Part shown: positions 35,901-44,693 of the stretch, one piece after another
Numbering within the stretch: the first letter of the stretch is position 1
How the letters are laid out: every line of letters starts with the position of its first letter
Assembly: GCF_011578285.1 (NCBI RefSeq)
Contig: NZ_CP049916.1
Span: forward strand, 2,976,001-3,040,000
From: Acinetobacter lanii
GTDB lineage: Bacteria; Pseudomonadota; Gammaproteobacteria; Pseudomonadales; Moraxellaceae
Direction: 5' to 3'
Length of the DNA: 64,000 bases
Position numbers and translations under genes: made by a program
The notes under the pieces: generated by a model
Told to the model about the DNA's origin: nothing
What the model saw: the letters and a program-made list of their open reading frames with translations, nothing else
The model's database searches: none

Positions 35901-36982
35901 CCCACTTCGCTTTTGAAGGCATTTTGAGTATAAACCTGCAACCACCCTCCTTTACCATCAGGCTTGTACACTTTCCCTGATATCGTTCCGGTAGTTACCG
36001 TCTTATTAGCACTATCATATGCAGGCCAATTATTTACACATTGCTTTACCGTTGCACCCAATGTTGTGGTATTCGTGTTCCCTACTTCAACACAGTTAAA
36101 ATAGACTTGTGATGTTCCATTTTGCATCACCATATAGCCATCATAAATGGTTGAAACTTTGCCAGTATTTGTACCAGCATTGCCTGTCCCAGCACCCATC
36201 ATGTAGGCACCCGCTTCTGCATATGCGTGTGCAGTGGGTGTACCACTGGATGCTTTCGTTACATTTGGATAGTTACTACTTGATAACTTCAGATTAGCAT
36301 TTGGTGTGCCATCCTCATTTGTTGTTGTGTCAAGTGATTTTATAAGCGCAATTTCTTGAGCAATTTTGATACGTTGATTGTTATCTAGAGGCTTATTGGC
36401 GACCAAAATTCGACCAGAATGTCCATCGGTTAATCGATTAGAAGCAGTACCAATAGTCAATTCAGTTTTTGAAGAAAACTGGCCCAATCCCATAATGACA
36501 TTATCGTCTAACTCATTACTGGCCAGTAATGGCAGGATTGCATCTTTTAAACGTGAAAGACGATCATATTGCGTAATACCATCCTTAGTACAACCACGAA
36601 CATAATATGGAATTACAGTCGTACCAATCGTGACCGTCTTTTTAATGGCTGTATGATTGGTGTTCGGTGCTTTTAAATTATAAGCCCATTCATATATTTT
36701 ATACGTTGCAGATCCACTGGTTTTCTCATCGACCTCTACACGTCCGCACAGCGACTTATCAACATCGCCCGGGCTACCATATAAATTATTTTTGGGCAGA
36801 ACCAAAGAGCTAATTCCCATACTTCCTGAAGTATCAAGCATAAGCAGGATAGAAGTTTTACCTTTTTGAGCATCTTTATAGATTTCAATATCACTGGCAA
36901 AGGCCAACATACTACCGCATAAACCCAAAGTCATTAGTGCGGATACAGTTGCTGAAAGTACTTTTTTATTCAAAGTTTTCAT
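32969..36982 (-). CDS. pilY1: PilY1-type pilus tip adhesin (cluster 1)
   Basis: 1337 residues. The signal peptide ends AFA-S (residue 29). A von Willebrand A domain follows with the metal-site motif MLDTSGSMG (Asp50 onward). The C-terminal half is a PilY1 beta-propeller (GSTQGVLHVL, GGRSYYALDL, GVYMFDAENGELLWW) with a calcium loop DRDADGLVD at about 1055-1063 and then YFGDLGGQ. PilY1 sits at the pilus tip, promotes extension and binds surfaces, and in Pseudomonas transmits surface sensing. The N-terminal half is strongly different from the second copy at 50035. Confidence 0.93.
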   Translation of the reverse strand: MKTLNKKVLSATVSALMTLGLCGSMLAFASDIEIYKDAQKGKTSILLMLDTSGSMGISSLVLPKNNLYGSPGDVDKSLCGRVEVDEKTSGSATYKIYEWAYNLKAPNTNHTAIKKTVTIGTTVIPYYVRGCTKDGITQYDRLSRLKDAILPLLASNELDDNVIMGLGQFSSKTELTIGTASNRLTDGHSGRILVANKPLDNNQRIKIAQEIALIKSLDTTTNEDGTPNANLKLSSSNYPNVTKASSGTPTAHAYAEAGAYMMGAGTGNAGTNTGKVSTIYDGYMVMQNGTSQVYFNCVEVGNTNTTTLGATVKQCVNNWPAYDSANKTVTTGTISGKVYKPDGKGGWLQVYTQNAFKSEVGNMESGWETFSKLPLGWRYGGWMRVANEPLDIEPIVGTVWTGYAGGTIGIVSYRTNPFLVSGTIDSLIGGFAFSNSTDIKNGAVYRAGGSTNVCDGNGIYFLTDGAPNSTKDDMAKTIMNQTLGTNYQFLGKPSGTGVLVSPTLQSGLFAGETGGWEYIGEYAKKMRNRTSSNDTQKNQMDMNIKTAVVGFGSSFAGMSKNADGTFNCDSAPNLDAKNACLWGSSEYGDGGFYYAENSEDIKKSIIDFVKKTEVTIDPVATGSPSIPVDSLNPVQLQPYGYYSSFTPKPQEKYQLWVGNLNKYDIYNGELGRITAKDGEGNIKFTSLITSTGAINQNIEGLWSGGALQQLKLGTSLAQTSKRRILTNRVIDAAGVVNEKNSLAEVNLLSLFGVNDQADYANDPAKNYWLNLLGYKVDIEDTALSLQDLLRKSELRQIGSVMHSTPLLLTQEGKIEYAHGEISTNARKDYLMFGSTQGVLHVLNGHGEEVFAFVPHEMMEKQKEAFIAENLSNGGKEHLFYGIDGPWTAFTQYVSKADGTLTVHDAERKKTDDSDSLNVKGLQWVYGGLRMGGRSYYALDLSDIEKPSLKFHIDPDAQDASLALQQMGQSWSKPTLAYVKWKGEKKLVMFVGGGYDTAYEQALNNPNTSKGNGVYMFDAENGELLWWASSTAATGADQQTLHNDLKYSVVTQINAIDRDADGLVDHLYFGDLGGQAFRVDLDNSQQDAKNFAKRVVLLFSQHRDVGTSPRFYEMPSISVHKEDGDYFVVAAFSSGNRSSPLVDHANSANDGVFVVFDNDVTRADLLNSNTLITQNVTLDSLVLSTGISRKNSNGQYNGGWKYHYSDIAGRYKGMNELYALDNMLYVNVFDKDGAGIGGSCGAGVTGDSHLYQFCLPSGKCDFYPSTITKPYSVKLGAGILGTGFGQGYNNANNTVGLVVNRDDATGSDCMKPENKNLPQCQIFNNKVSLKQLRWYESQ

Positions 36983-37007
36983 AATAAGTATTTTGATTCC
37001 TGTATAA

Positions 37008-37694
37008 CTAAGACACTAATTCTGGTTTTCCACCCACCACATAATCTGCATGTTGTGTGTTATATGGAATACTCAGATTCGAAAAGCATACTGATACTTC
37101 AGAAGATAATTTTTTAAAACATTGCTCTATTTCAGCTGTTGAAACATGTGCGAAACTAGGAAGTGTGGATATGACAGTCACACTGATATGATTCGATACC
37201 ACAGGCAAATTACTTTGACCAAGACTAGTACCTGAGGCAAAGTGTGAAAAAGGCACTGCGCTCTCTAAATTTTTCTTGATATACACTTGAGAAATAATCG
37301 CAGAGCGTCCAGTTGAAAATTGATTTGCCTTGCAAAACCCATCCAAGCCAATCTTAGAAATGTCTCCAGAATGAGAAATTGCACTGGCTTTACTCATGGA
37401 GAAAAAATTATTTTCAGAAGCCCGATAACAAAACACCAATTCATCTGTCGCATGATCCGCGGCATTAAAATAGCTGAACATGCCATCCTGTGCGAGTTGC
37501 CTTGAAATTTGATTTGGATCTTCGATATTAAATAGAGCTGCATTACTATTTTCTAAGAGTAAGATTTGAATCTGACTATTGGTGGCTAACCTTAATCCTA
37601 AAATCCCTGAGCGAACCGCCATTGTTCCAACTAACACGATGAGTAGAAGAATAATCAAGGTGACAATCAGTGTAGAACCTCTTTGTTCAATCAT
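37008..37694 (-). CDS. pilX: Minor pilin PilX (cluster 1)
   Basis: 228 residues. Leader MIEQRG then STLIVTLIILLLIVLVGTMA, a PilX_N-type helix. Position 5 is Val rather than Glu, as expected for this GspK-like component that caps the minor-pilin complex. The block GILGLRLATNSQIQILL continues the helix. It overlaps pilW by four bases (ATGA) and lies 25 bp before pilY1. Confidence 0.88.
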   Translation of the reverse strand: MIEQRGSTLIVTLIILLLIVLVGTMAVRSGILGLRLATNSQIQILLLENSNAALFNIEDPNQISRQLAQDGMFSYFNAADHATDELVFCYRASENNFFSMSKASAISHSGDISKIGLDGFCKANQFSTGRSAIISQVYIKKNLESAVPFSHFASGTSLGQSNLPVVSNHISVTVISTLPSFAHVSTAEIEQCFKKLSSEVSVCFSNLSIPYNTQHADYVVGGKPELVS

Positions 37695-38722
37695 GAGATT
37701 GCTCCCAATGTATTTCTTAACCCCACCGCCTGACTAATCACCTGTCTTAATTGAGAAACTGAAGTCTTCATTAAATCTAATTCAATCTCAGATCCAGCCA
37801 ATTGAAAAGAGACCTGCTTATTTAACTGCGCTTCTGGGGAGGCTAATGCAGAATGTGCTCTTGCTAGAAGACCGACTTCGATTGAAATCACGTTATAAAA
37901 TTCAGAAGAGTGCTTAATGCTGTCCGGCATCAGTTTTATATATTGATCAATGCTCATGTAGCTCAAGTTTTTATTGGGCGCTTGTACCCCAAGTTGAATA
38001 CGAAATGCATCAATGTCTCGCATCAATACTTGAGCATTTTCTCCCAAACCTTGAATCTGAGTATCATCATTGCTGTAGTAGCCATAATCACAATAAAGAG
38101 CATAACGTTTGTCCGTATTTTTTTGGATTTCAACCGTTGTTTGAGGCAGTGCCTGTAGAAAATAACGCTGCACAATAATCGGTTTTAAGGCTGATGATTG
38201 TGTATCTTCATTATTGGTTCTTTTAATTTCAAACTTAATTTCATTGCCTTCGCAGTTATAAATACCTGATTTGGTCACAATAGAACCTGCTTGACTAGCT
38301 TGCTCATCAGACGATTTGTCTAGCGTTTCCTCAACGCGATATTGCGGCATAAATTGGATAGTAATTTGGTCACTTTTGGACTGGGTTACATCTTCATCTT
38401 TGGCTTGTTTAGAGAGTAAATTGACATCTGTGCCACTTAAACGAGCAGGTAAATTATTTAAATTAAAAATAATACCAGAGCCAGTGTCTTTATTATTCAC
38501 TCTTTGTTCTGTCGGCACATTTAAGTTAGCATGCCTGAGATCATGGGTAAGTTGCGACAACCCAAAATTGGCATTTTGCTGCACCTCACCAACACCGATT
38601 TGCACCCCCATAGAGCGTTGTGCATTTAGAAATACGGCAGTCCCTGCTGCAACAATAATCAATCCCAAGACCATAGCGATCATGAGTTCAATCAAAGTAA
38701 ATCCAGACTGCGGTTTATTCAT
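37691..38722 (-). CDS. pilW: Minor pilin PilW (cluster 1)
   Basis: 343 residues. Leader MNKPQSG then [20 protein letters not shown] with Glu5. The body includes QQNANFGLSQLTHDLRHANL, typical of PilW. It should bind PilX, PilV and FimT in the tip complex beneath PilY1. It overlaps pilV by eight bases and pilX by four, so the block is translated as one operon. Cysteines at IYNCEGN and LYCDYG are matched in the cluster-2 copy. Confidence 0.9.
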   Translation of the reverse strand: MNKPQSGFTLIELMIAMVLGLIIVAAGTAVFLNAQRSMGVQIGVGEVQQNANFGLSQLTHDLRHANLNVPTEQRVNNKDTGSGIIFNLNNLPARLSGTDVNLLSKQAKDEDVTQSKSDQITIQFMPQYRVEETLDKSSDEQASQAGSIVTKSGIYNCEGNEIKFEIKRTNNEDTQSSALKPIIVQRYFLQALPQTTVEIQKNTDKRYALYCDYGYYSNDDTQIQGLGENAQVLMRDIDAFRIQLGVQAPNKNLSYMSIDQYIKLMPDSIKHSSEFYNVISIEVGLLARAHSALASPEAQLNKQVSFQLAGSEIELDLMKTSVSQLRQVISQAVGLRNTLGAIS

Positions 38723-39200
38723 AATTGTAAGTCTCTACAATAATACATTGTGCTTTAGGCGCATACGCCGTCCCCTTAGTACAATCACGATCAGACTCAT
38801 TATTTGTAGCCGTGGTAGTTCCCCAAGCAACATAAACACACTGACGTTTTAAAATCGCGCCTGGACAATCCAAAATCTTTATAGACATACCTAAGTCAAT
38901 TGCACGTCGATTGACTTGATCAAAATCATACGTCGCCATTTGCTCAGCATTACAAAATACATTCAAACAAGACTCGACCTGTTTTTGAGTTTTTCCATAA
39001 AATTTAAAACCATCCCGATTCATTCGCATACGTTCAGATAAATCATGCGCCAAATTGGTGGCCAAGACTATTTGACTTGCTTCTGCACTCGAGGAAATTG
39101 CTCGCATCTGAAGTGCAATAAAACCGATTACCCCTATTGCCAACAAAATCAAGGAAACCAAAACTTCAATCAAACCTACACCTTGTTGATATTTAGTCAT
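38715..39200 (-). CDS. pilV: Minor pilin PilV (cluster 1)
   Basis: 161 residues. Leader MTKYQQG then VGLIEVLVSLILLAIGVIGF. The segments ARDL-like AHDLSERMRMNRD and YVAWGTTTATNNE mark PilV, with cysteines in pairs (SCLNVFC; DCPGAILKRQC). It is part of the priming complex with FimT, PilW and PilX. It lies 10 bp after fimT. Confidence 0.9.
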   Translation of the reverse strand: MTKYQQGVGLIEVLVSLILLAIGVIGFIALQMRAISSSAEASQIVLATNLAHDLSERMRMNRDGFKFYGKTQKQVESCLNVFCNAEQMATYDFDQVNRRAIDLGMSIKILDCPGAILKRQCVYVAWGTTTATNNESDRDCTKGTAYAPKAQCIIVETYNYE

Positions 39201-39210
39201 AGTTCAATCC

Positions 39211-39642
39211 TCAACTGAATTCTGGGCATGAACTACGCGATCGATCGTAATCAATAGCCCCATTTTTATTCACCACAATGACTGCTTTGTAGGAGGTGTC
39301 ACTTTTATGTTGGATCACAAAACATTGTGAACTTTCAACTAAAGCACCGAACATATTGAAAGTGATTGTTTGAATAGGGATACTGTCCCACTCGGTATGT
39401 TTACCGAGTTGAGCTAAATGATGTATAGATTGCCCATTGAAACTAACTTGGTAGTTTTTCCTGAGCAGAATTGCTTCCGAACGGTATCCAATAAGGGATT
39501 CAACAATAGCTCTAGCATCGCTCGCAAGCTGCTGTTTTCTGATCAATTTGACCATAGAAGGGGTAACAATCGTGGTGAGTATGACGATAACACTAATCGT
39601 TACGATTAACTCTATTAGCGTAAAACCTTGAGCTCTATTCAT
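39211..39642 (-). CDS. fimT: FimT/GspH-family minor pilin (cluster 1)
   Basis: About 143 residues from ATG 39642 (MNRAQG then FTLIELIVTISVIVILTTI); the open frame reaches ATG 39660. It has the GspH-like body with VESLIGYRSEAILLRKNY and a late ITFNMFGALVESSQCF strand. It is the first gene of cluster 1, so the AT-rich gap 39661-39876, which ends at an IS, must contain or have contained its promoter. Type IV pilus assembly needs the other pil loci elsewhere in the genome. Confidence 0.87.
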   Translation of the reverse strand: MNRAQGFTLIELIVTISVIVILTTIVTPSMVKLIRKQQLASDARAIVESLIGYRSEAILLRKNYQVSFNGQSIHHLAQLGKHTEWDSIPIQTITFNMFGALVESSQCFVIQHKSDTSYKAVIVVNKNGAIDYDRSRSSCPEFS

Positions 39643-39876
39643 TAAAAAAAATATAATCAATAACCGGCATGCAATATATTCATGAAAAAATTAAAATAAA
39701 TAAAAAAACGATGAGTGGTAATATTTAAGGGTTAAAACAGAATAATCGCATAAAAAATAATCTCAATATTTTTATATCATTGATTAATCTTATAAGTAAA
39801 TATGCAAAAGCAATCAATAAACATACTCAACCACACTGGTTTATAAAATAAATAAATCAGAATATATTTAAAAAAT

Positions 39877-40759
39877 AGACCTCTTGCGAAAGTAAAAACT
39901 ATCCTCATATAAATGTCATGAGATATCAGAAATTAAACCATTTTTCAGATTCTGAATTCAAACGCTTGGTTGGCGTACCTCGGCAAGTTTTTACTGAAAT
40001 GGTCGAGGTGTTAGCAAAAGCAGAATCACTTAAAAAGAAATCAGGGCGTCCTCATACATTAGCGCTTGAGGATCAATTGTTGTTAACGCTCAATTACTTA
40101 AGAAACTACAACACTCAGCTAGAATTGGCGGCGCATTATCATATTGCTGAGAGTAACGTGAATCGAACCATTAAAAAGGTTGAGGATGCGTTGATGAAAT
40201 CAAGGCGTTTTACGCTTCCGAAACGATCTATCACCACAGCAGATGAACACTTTAATTGGGTTATTATTGATGCAACAGAATGTTCAATAGAACGTCCCCA
40301 AAAAAAATCAGAGTAAGTTTTACAGTGGTAAAAAGAAGAAACATACGCTCAAAGCGCAAGTGATCTATCATCCAAAGAGCAAACAAATCATAGGTCTAGA
40401 TCTATCGAGTGGTAGTCAACATGACATTAAATTGGCAAGAAAAACGATTGCAAAATTCAAGCATTGTGAATATGTGATTACTGATTTAGGGTATCATGGA
40501 CTAGAGGAGCGTGGATTTAAGCTATTGACTCCTATTAAGAAAAAGAAGAATTATGCCTTATCTGATATTGAGAAAAAGTACAATAAAATCATTGGAGAAA
40601 TACGAATTGTGATTGAACACATCAATCGTCAATTAAAAACATTTAGAATATTAAGTGAACGCTATCGAAATAGACGGAAAAGATTCGGTTTACGCATTAA
40701 CTTAATAGCTGCACTGGCAAACCGGATAAACTTGCAATAACGACTTTCGCAAGAGGTCT
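39877..40759 (+). mobile_element. IS5-family element (HTH_4/DDE_4 type), 883 bp
   Basis: Perfect 17-bp inverted repeats: AGACCTCTTGCGAAAGT (39877-39893) and its complement (40743-40759). It is flanked by an identical 11-base direct repeat ATTTAAAAAAT (39866-39876 and 40760-40770); the true duplication may be shorter because the region is AT-rich. One transposase is split over two phases. This is the outermost element of the island on the cluster-1 side. Confidence 0.9.
39918..40740 (+). CDS. IS5-family transposase in two phases
   Basis: The first part (39918-40316) has the N-terminal HTH domain (KSGRPHTLALEDQLLLTLNY) and the first catalytic Asp in WVIIDATE. The second part (to 40740) has YVITDLGYHG and the glutamate in IVIEHINRQLKTF. 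The phase changes by +1 at a run of eight A residues (about 40299-40306): removing one A restores ERPQKNQSKFYSGKKKKHT. The related fragment at 46961 changes phase in the same way at the same protein position, so programmed slippage is as likely as mutation. Confidence 0.82.
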
Positions 40760-40878
40760 ATTTAAAAAATATAAGCTTATTTTGATTATATTAAAAATAA
40801 ACTTTGATCAAATAACATGCTTGATGTATTTTTTTATACAGGGTGAACTATTTTAACTTAAGAAAAAAAATATAATTT

Positions 40879-40983
40879 AACCCGAATCGCGGATAAAAAA
40901 TTAACTTGCAAAATAAGAGGACTAGAGCCATCAGTTGAGTTACCACACAAAACTTAAAACTCTAATCCCGATGTTTAATAGTA
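40879..40983 (+). mobile_element. IS982-family left-end fragment
   Basis: Begins AACCCGAATCGCGGAT and follows the first about 105 bases of the IS982 at 41087 with few differences, including CCATCAGTTGAGTTACCACA and GATGTTTAATAGTA. It stops at a TA where an IS630-type end begins. It is a remnant of a second IS982 copy. Confidence 0.85.
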
Positions 40984-41086
40984 TAGCTAAATAAAAAACA
41001 TAAGCTACATCATTTTAAAGACGATATCTAAAACTTCCTGAAGGGTTTTATTATTCTGAGTAATCGTGTGTCTGAGTTCACTTTTT
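40984..41086 (-). mobile_element. IS630-family end fragment
   Basis: Starts TAGCTAAATAAAAAACATAA and resembles the first about 100 bases of the IS630 at 41762 (TAGCTAAGTATAAAATATAA, then AGCTACATCAT), but has diverged. The part coding the transposase C-terminus is cut by the start of the next IS982. Confidence 0.82.
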
Positions 41087-41782
41087 AACCTGAATCGCGG
41101 ATAAGAAATTAACTTGAAAAATAGAAGGGCTAGAGCCATCAGTTGAGTTACCACACAAAACTCACAACTCTAGTCCCGATGTTTAATAGTACCGAATTAT
41201 TCTGCTTAATTGATGATTTCTTTCTCAAATTTGAAGCAACCTATTGGAATTTTCTTAAGCAAAGTAATCGTTCCTTAAGAATCAGAACTGCTCATTTAAC
41301 CATTTCAGAAATCTGTTTTATCGCTATTTGGTATAAATGTTCTCATTTCAATAATTTCAAAGCATTTTTCATTTGGTTAAAAGAAGATAAAAACCATTTA
41401 TTTAAGTATTTGCCTTGCTATCAAAGGATGATTCATCTGATCAATATGCACCAATTGGCTCTACACGCTTTACATGTAGTGCTGATGAAAGACCAAGGTA
41501 CACAATATTTATGGATTGATTCAACGACTTTGCCAGTTTGTAAAAATCAACGTATTCAACGCCATAAATCTTTAGCTAAAATTGCATCTCGTGGTAAAAG
41601 TTCAATGGGCTGGTTTTATGGCTGTAAATTGCACATTGCAATGAACCAATTTGGGGAAATTGCTTGTTCTGCTTTATCCAGTGGACATGTTGCTGACATA
41701 AAAATGGTTGAGAGACTCGTTAAAGAGATGGAAGCAAAGTTATATGGAGATCGTGGCTATATAGCTAAGTATAAAATATAAG

Positions 41783-42301
41783 CTACATCATCTTAAATGC
41801 AATATCCAAAGCGTCGGGAAGTGTTTGATTGCTAAGGGCAACCATATGTCTGACTTTGCTTTTTAGGACAGACCATGCTCTCTCAATAGGATTTAGATCA
41901 GGACTATATGCCGGTAGATAAACAATTCTTATCTGATATCGTGCTGCCAAGTCATCAATTACTCGACCTTTATGAATGGATGTATTATCTAGAATCAGCA
42001 AATAACTCTTAGTCTGATCATCCTTTTGCTTTAAATCCTGCAACAAATATTCCAACCAACAGACAAAAATATTCCGATCACACGAACCGTGAAAAACTAA
42101 AGGTTGAGTAAACTTGAATGGTGCATTTGATCTGACCGCACTGATCATACTGAGTCTCGTGCCATGCCCACCTGACTTAAATGCATGACAACGTTGACCT
42201 TTTGGAGACCAACCGTATTCTGCGGTTTCATTGGTATTGATGCCTGATTCATCGATATAAAGAATGTGATCTTCACCATATTGCTGCTTCCACTGAGGCA
42301 A
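41783..42301 (-). CDS. IS630 transposase, catalytic part
   Basis: Carries the IS630/Tc1-mariner DDE triad: Asp in LYIDESGINTN, Asp in YLLILDNTSIHKG, and Glu in AYSPDLNPIERAWSVLKSK. From its frame the sequence continues upstream of ATG 42301 as KQACKLSRAVFEW, joining the N-terminal frame by a -1 shift. The DDE-type transposase moves the element by cut and paste into TA sites. Confidence 0.9.
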   Translation of the reverse strand: MPQWKQQYGEDHILYIDESGINTNETAEYGWSPKGQRCHAFKSGGHGTRLSMISAVRSNAPFKFTQPLVFHGSCDRNIFVCWLEYLLQDLKQKDDQTKSYLLILDNTSIHKGRVIDDLAARYQIRIVYLPAYSPDLNPIERAWSVLKSKVRHMVALSNQTLPDALDIAFKMM

Positions 42302-42324
42302 ACACCATTCAAATACAGCACGGC

Positions 42325-42702
42325 TTAACTTGCAGGCTTGTTTGTAGAGAAAACTCTTTTTTTACGCGTCCAACCCATCTTATTTAGAGCTTTTAAAATG
42401 ACATGATAGCCAACGCTATAACCGAATTTCTGTTCAAACAAAGGAATAAGATCTTTAGCTTGGGTAAATGGCGTTGTTTTTACAAATGCATCAAAAGCTT
42501 GCAGGTCCAGAATCTTTGAGGGACGTCCTACATTTGGAGACTTAGGTTGTTTGAGTTGACCAGTCTGCTGTTCGATCAGGATCCAATCATCGAGCGTGGT
42601 TCTGGCAATATTAAATATTTCGCACGTCTTCGATTTATGCTTTGACTCTTTATAAAACTGCATGGCTTTTTCGCGTAAATCGACAGAATATGTTTTTGGC
42701 AT
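42325..42702 (-). CDS. IS630 transposase, DNA-binding part
   Basis: 125 residues from ATG 42702 (MPKTYSVDLREKAMQFYKE), with HTH blocks SKTCEIFNIARTTLDDWI and NVGRPSKILD. The frame runs over CGT AAA AAA AGA; the A7G string (42357-42363 on the minus strand) is a classic -1 slippery site that leads into the catalytic frame. The last about 10 codons here are probably not used in the fusion protein. Confidence 0.88.
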   Translation of the reverse strand: MPKTYSVDLREKAMQFYKESKHKSKTCEIFNIARTTLDDWILIEQQTGQLKQPKSPNVGRPSKILDLQAFDAFVKTTPFTQAKDLIPLFEQKFGYSVGYHVILKALNKMGWTRKKRVFSTNKPAS

Positions 42703-43119
42703 GATCTTAAAGATTAGAGTTTTTTCTATTGTAGCTCATCTTAAGTTTTTAGCTATATTAGTCAAGAACTGAAGATTAGATTAAAAGAGCAAGGCATTGA
42801 TTTAATTACCTATCATCGAAAAAATATGCAGGCTATACAACTTTCTGAGTCAGATAAATATCACTTAAAACAGCGCAATAAGATAGAGACTTTATTCAGT
42901 TTATTGAAAGGTCAGTACAATTTAGTGACAAGCAAAGCACGTAGTGTTCATGGATTTCTAGGAGGGATTTACGCGTCCTTGTGTGCATATCAACTGATCC
43001 ATAAAAATAAGCCAACAATTCAAATTATGGAGTCATCGGCTTAAACAGGATTCGGGTTAAAATAAAAAATTTCCCTCTAAAACGATCAATGAAACATTCC
43101 ATGAATAGCCACCAAAATT

Positions 43120-43992
43120 CTAGACACACATAACCATCTTTTGATGGGCCTTTTCATAATCTAATGGAGAACGCTGACCATTGGAACCATGCCTGCGTTT
43201 TGAATTGTAGAACATCTCAATATATTCAAAGATATCAGACCTAGCCTCAGTTCTTGATGCATATATTTTCTTTTTGATCCTCTCTCGTTTTAACAGTTGA
43301 AAAAAGCTCTCGGCAACAGCATTGTCATGGCAATTTCCTCGTCTACTCATACTACTTTCAAGATTATGATGCTTGAGAAATGTCTGCCATTCATGACTGG
43401 TGTATTGGCTGCCTTAGTCAGAATGGATCAGCACTTTGTTCTTTGGATTCCTTCGCCACAAAGCCATCAGTAGTGCATCTAAAACTAGATCTGTTGTGAT
43501 TCTAGATTTCATTGACCAGCCAACAACAAGACGTGAAAACAAGTCAATCACAACTGCAAGATATAACTATCCTTCATGAGTACGGACATAAGTGATGTCA
43601 GTCACCCACAGTTGATTGGGATGAGTTGGGTTAAACTGTCGGTCTAAAGTGTTTGCGGCAATGACAGATGGCGTACCAGCATGAGCTCTAGGTTTACGAT
43701 AGCCACGCTGCGATTTAAGACCATTCGCCTTCATGAGTCGATGTACTCGATTAATCCCACAACTTTCGCCAACATCTTTCAAATCACAGTGAATCTTGCG
43801 ATAGCCGTAAACTCCACCAGATTCCAGCCAGAATTGTTTAATCAATCCTGAAAGCTGTTGCCGTTTCTTGGCAGTTTTACTGGTAGGTTGCTTTAGCCAT
43901 GCATAGTAACCACTGTGATGAACATCCAGAGCTGAACATAAACGACGGACAGGCCATATGTTCTGATTGTCCTGAATAAAGGCGTACCTCAT
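43120..43992 (-). pseudogene. IS3 transposase OrfB, two nonsense codons
   Basis: The N-terminal part (43992 down to 43570) reads MRYAFIQDNQNIWPV and LWVTDITYVRTHEG with the first catalytic Asp. TAG at 43567-43569 then stops it. The frame continues [16 protein letters not shown] to a second stop, TAA at 43414-43416, in the place of the usual Gln or Arg in HSD-GSQY. The rest has NCHDNAVAESFFQLLKRE with the catalytic Glu. Both stops are single-base changes, so this is decay and not programmed shifting. Confidence 0.9.
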
Positions 43993-44183
43993 TTGGACTG
44001 GCTTGCGAAGTACACCGCGGCCTTTTTTAGAATATCCCTTTCTTCAGTGACCCTTTGCAGCTCTTTTTTTAATTTCGCTAATTCTGTCCTTGGATCACTA
44101 GATTCTATTGTTTTTGGTTGCTGTGGATCATAACGTTTAATCCAGGCATACAGACTATGAGTGGTGGTTCCTAAACGTGCAGC
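43989..44183 (-). pseudogene. IS3 OrfA, 3' part (5' part at 46745-46828)
   Basis: Encodes the leucine-zipper half of OrfA: AARLGTTTHSLYAWIKRYDP and ELAKLKKELQRVTEERDIL. Its true N-terminus (MSSKRYPEEFKIEAVKQF) is at 46745-46828 on the far side of the IS66. The pieces join exactly at one CGTGCAGC copy to give 92 codons. The open frame that continues to 44240 is a chimera, since its first 19 codons come from the IS66 end. Confidence 0.9.
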
Positions 44184-44264
44184 GTAAGCGTCCGCTGAGC
44201 CCCACTTTTCCTGACTCATTAATACCGCGATAGTGTCCACTAAAATTTAAGTGGACACCTATTT

Positions 44265-44693
44265 ATGGATTTAAAGACAGTTATAGACACTGCACCAACG
44301 CTAAAAAAGCCCCGTCGAACCTTCACGGCTGAATTTAAACATCAACTTATTCAGCAATGCCAGCAGCCAGATACATCGGTGGCTAAGGTCGCAATGCAAC
44401 ATCAGATCAATGCCAATCTGTTGCATAAATGGATTCGTCAGTCCAGATCAATGGTTCCATCATTAACAATCTCATCCATTCCACAGACCGACTTCCTTCC
44501 CGTCATTCTTCACCCGACGCCAGTCAAACAAGAAGCACCTCCGCCACCTGTGCCAGAGAAGAAAGCTACCGCTCATATCAGGATTCCATTACATGATGAA
44601 CAAGGTTCCGTAAGGGATCAGATGATCGAAATCGAATGGCCGGTGGAGTCTGCAACTGAATTACTGCTTTTACTTCAGGGCTTGATCAAATGA
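44265..44693 (+). CDS. tnpA: IS66 accessory protein TnpA
   Basis: 142 residues with an N-terminal HTH of the transposase_8 type (RRTFTAEFKHQLIQQC, INANLLHKWI), the usual first gene of IS66 elements. It overlaps tnpB by four bases (ATGA). It probably binds the element ends. The Pro-rich middle is not conserved. Confidence 0.9.
   Translation: MDLKTVIDTAPTLKKPRRTFTAEFKHQLIQQCQQPDTSVAKVAMQHQINANLLHKWIRQSRSMVPSLTISSIPQTDFLPVILHPTPVKQEAPPPPVPEKKATAHIRIPLHDEQGSVRDQMIEIEWPVESATELLLLLQGLIK

Larger units (their letters stand above)
41762..42755 (-). mobile_element. IS630-family element, 994 bp, inside IS982
   Basis: Ends TAGCTAAG (41762) and TTAGCTA (to 42755), with AGCTAC repeated inside both ends. 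It is flanked by TA on both sides (41760-41761 and 42756-42757), the invariant IS630/mariner target. The transposase is complete if a -1 frameshift is used. Confidence 0.92.
41179..43044 (+). pseudogene. IS982 transposase gene split by IS630
   Basis: The 5' part, from ATG 41179 (MFNSTELFCLIDDF), runs to 41761 with catalytic Asp in LWIDSTTLPVC and in LYGDRGYI. The 3' part (42756-43044) holds the glutamate in RNKIETLFSLLKGQYNL. Removing 41762-42757 restores GYISQELKIRLKEQG in frame. The split lies between the second Asp and the Glu, so neither piece can be active. The open frame upstream to TTG 41143 is not needed. Confidence 0.88.
41087..43058 (+). mobile_element. IS982-family element interrupted by an IS630
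   Basis: Ends AACCTGAATC (41087) and GATTCGGGTT (to 43058), imperfect inverted repeats. Without the IS630 and one TA copy (41762-42757) it is 976 bp, the usual IS982 length. No target duplication is visible at its outer borders, consistent with later rearrangement. Confidence 0.88.

Noticed and set aside
40984..41086. A small unknown gene or regulatory RNA between two IS982 ends
   Set aside because: It resembles the first 100 bases of the neighbouring IS630 and starts at a TA, so it is an IS remnant.
43989..44240. An 83-codon open frame that looks like a complete IS3 OrfA
   Set aside because: Its first 19 codons are IS66 terminal sequence; the true OrfA start is at 46828 beyond the IS66, proven by the 8-bp duplication.
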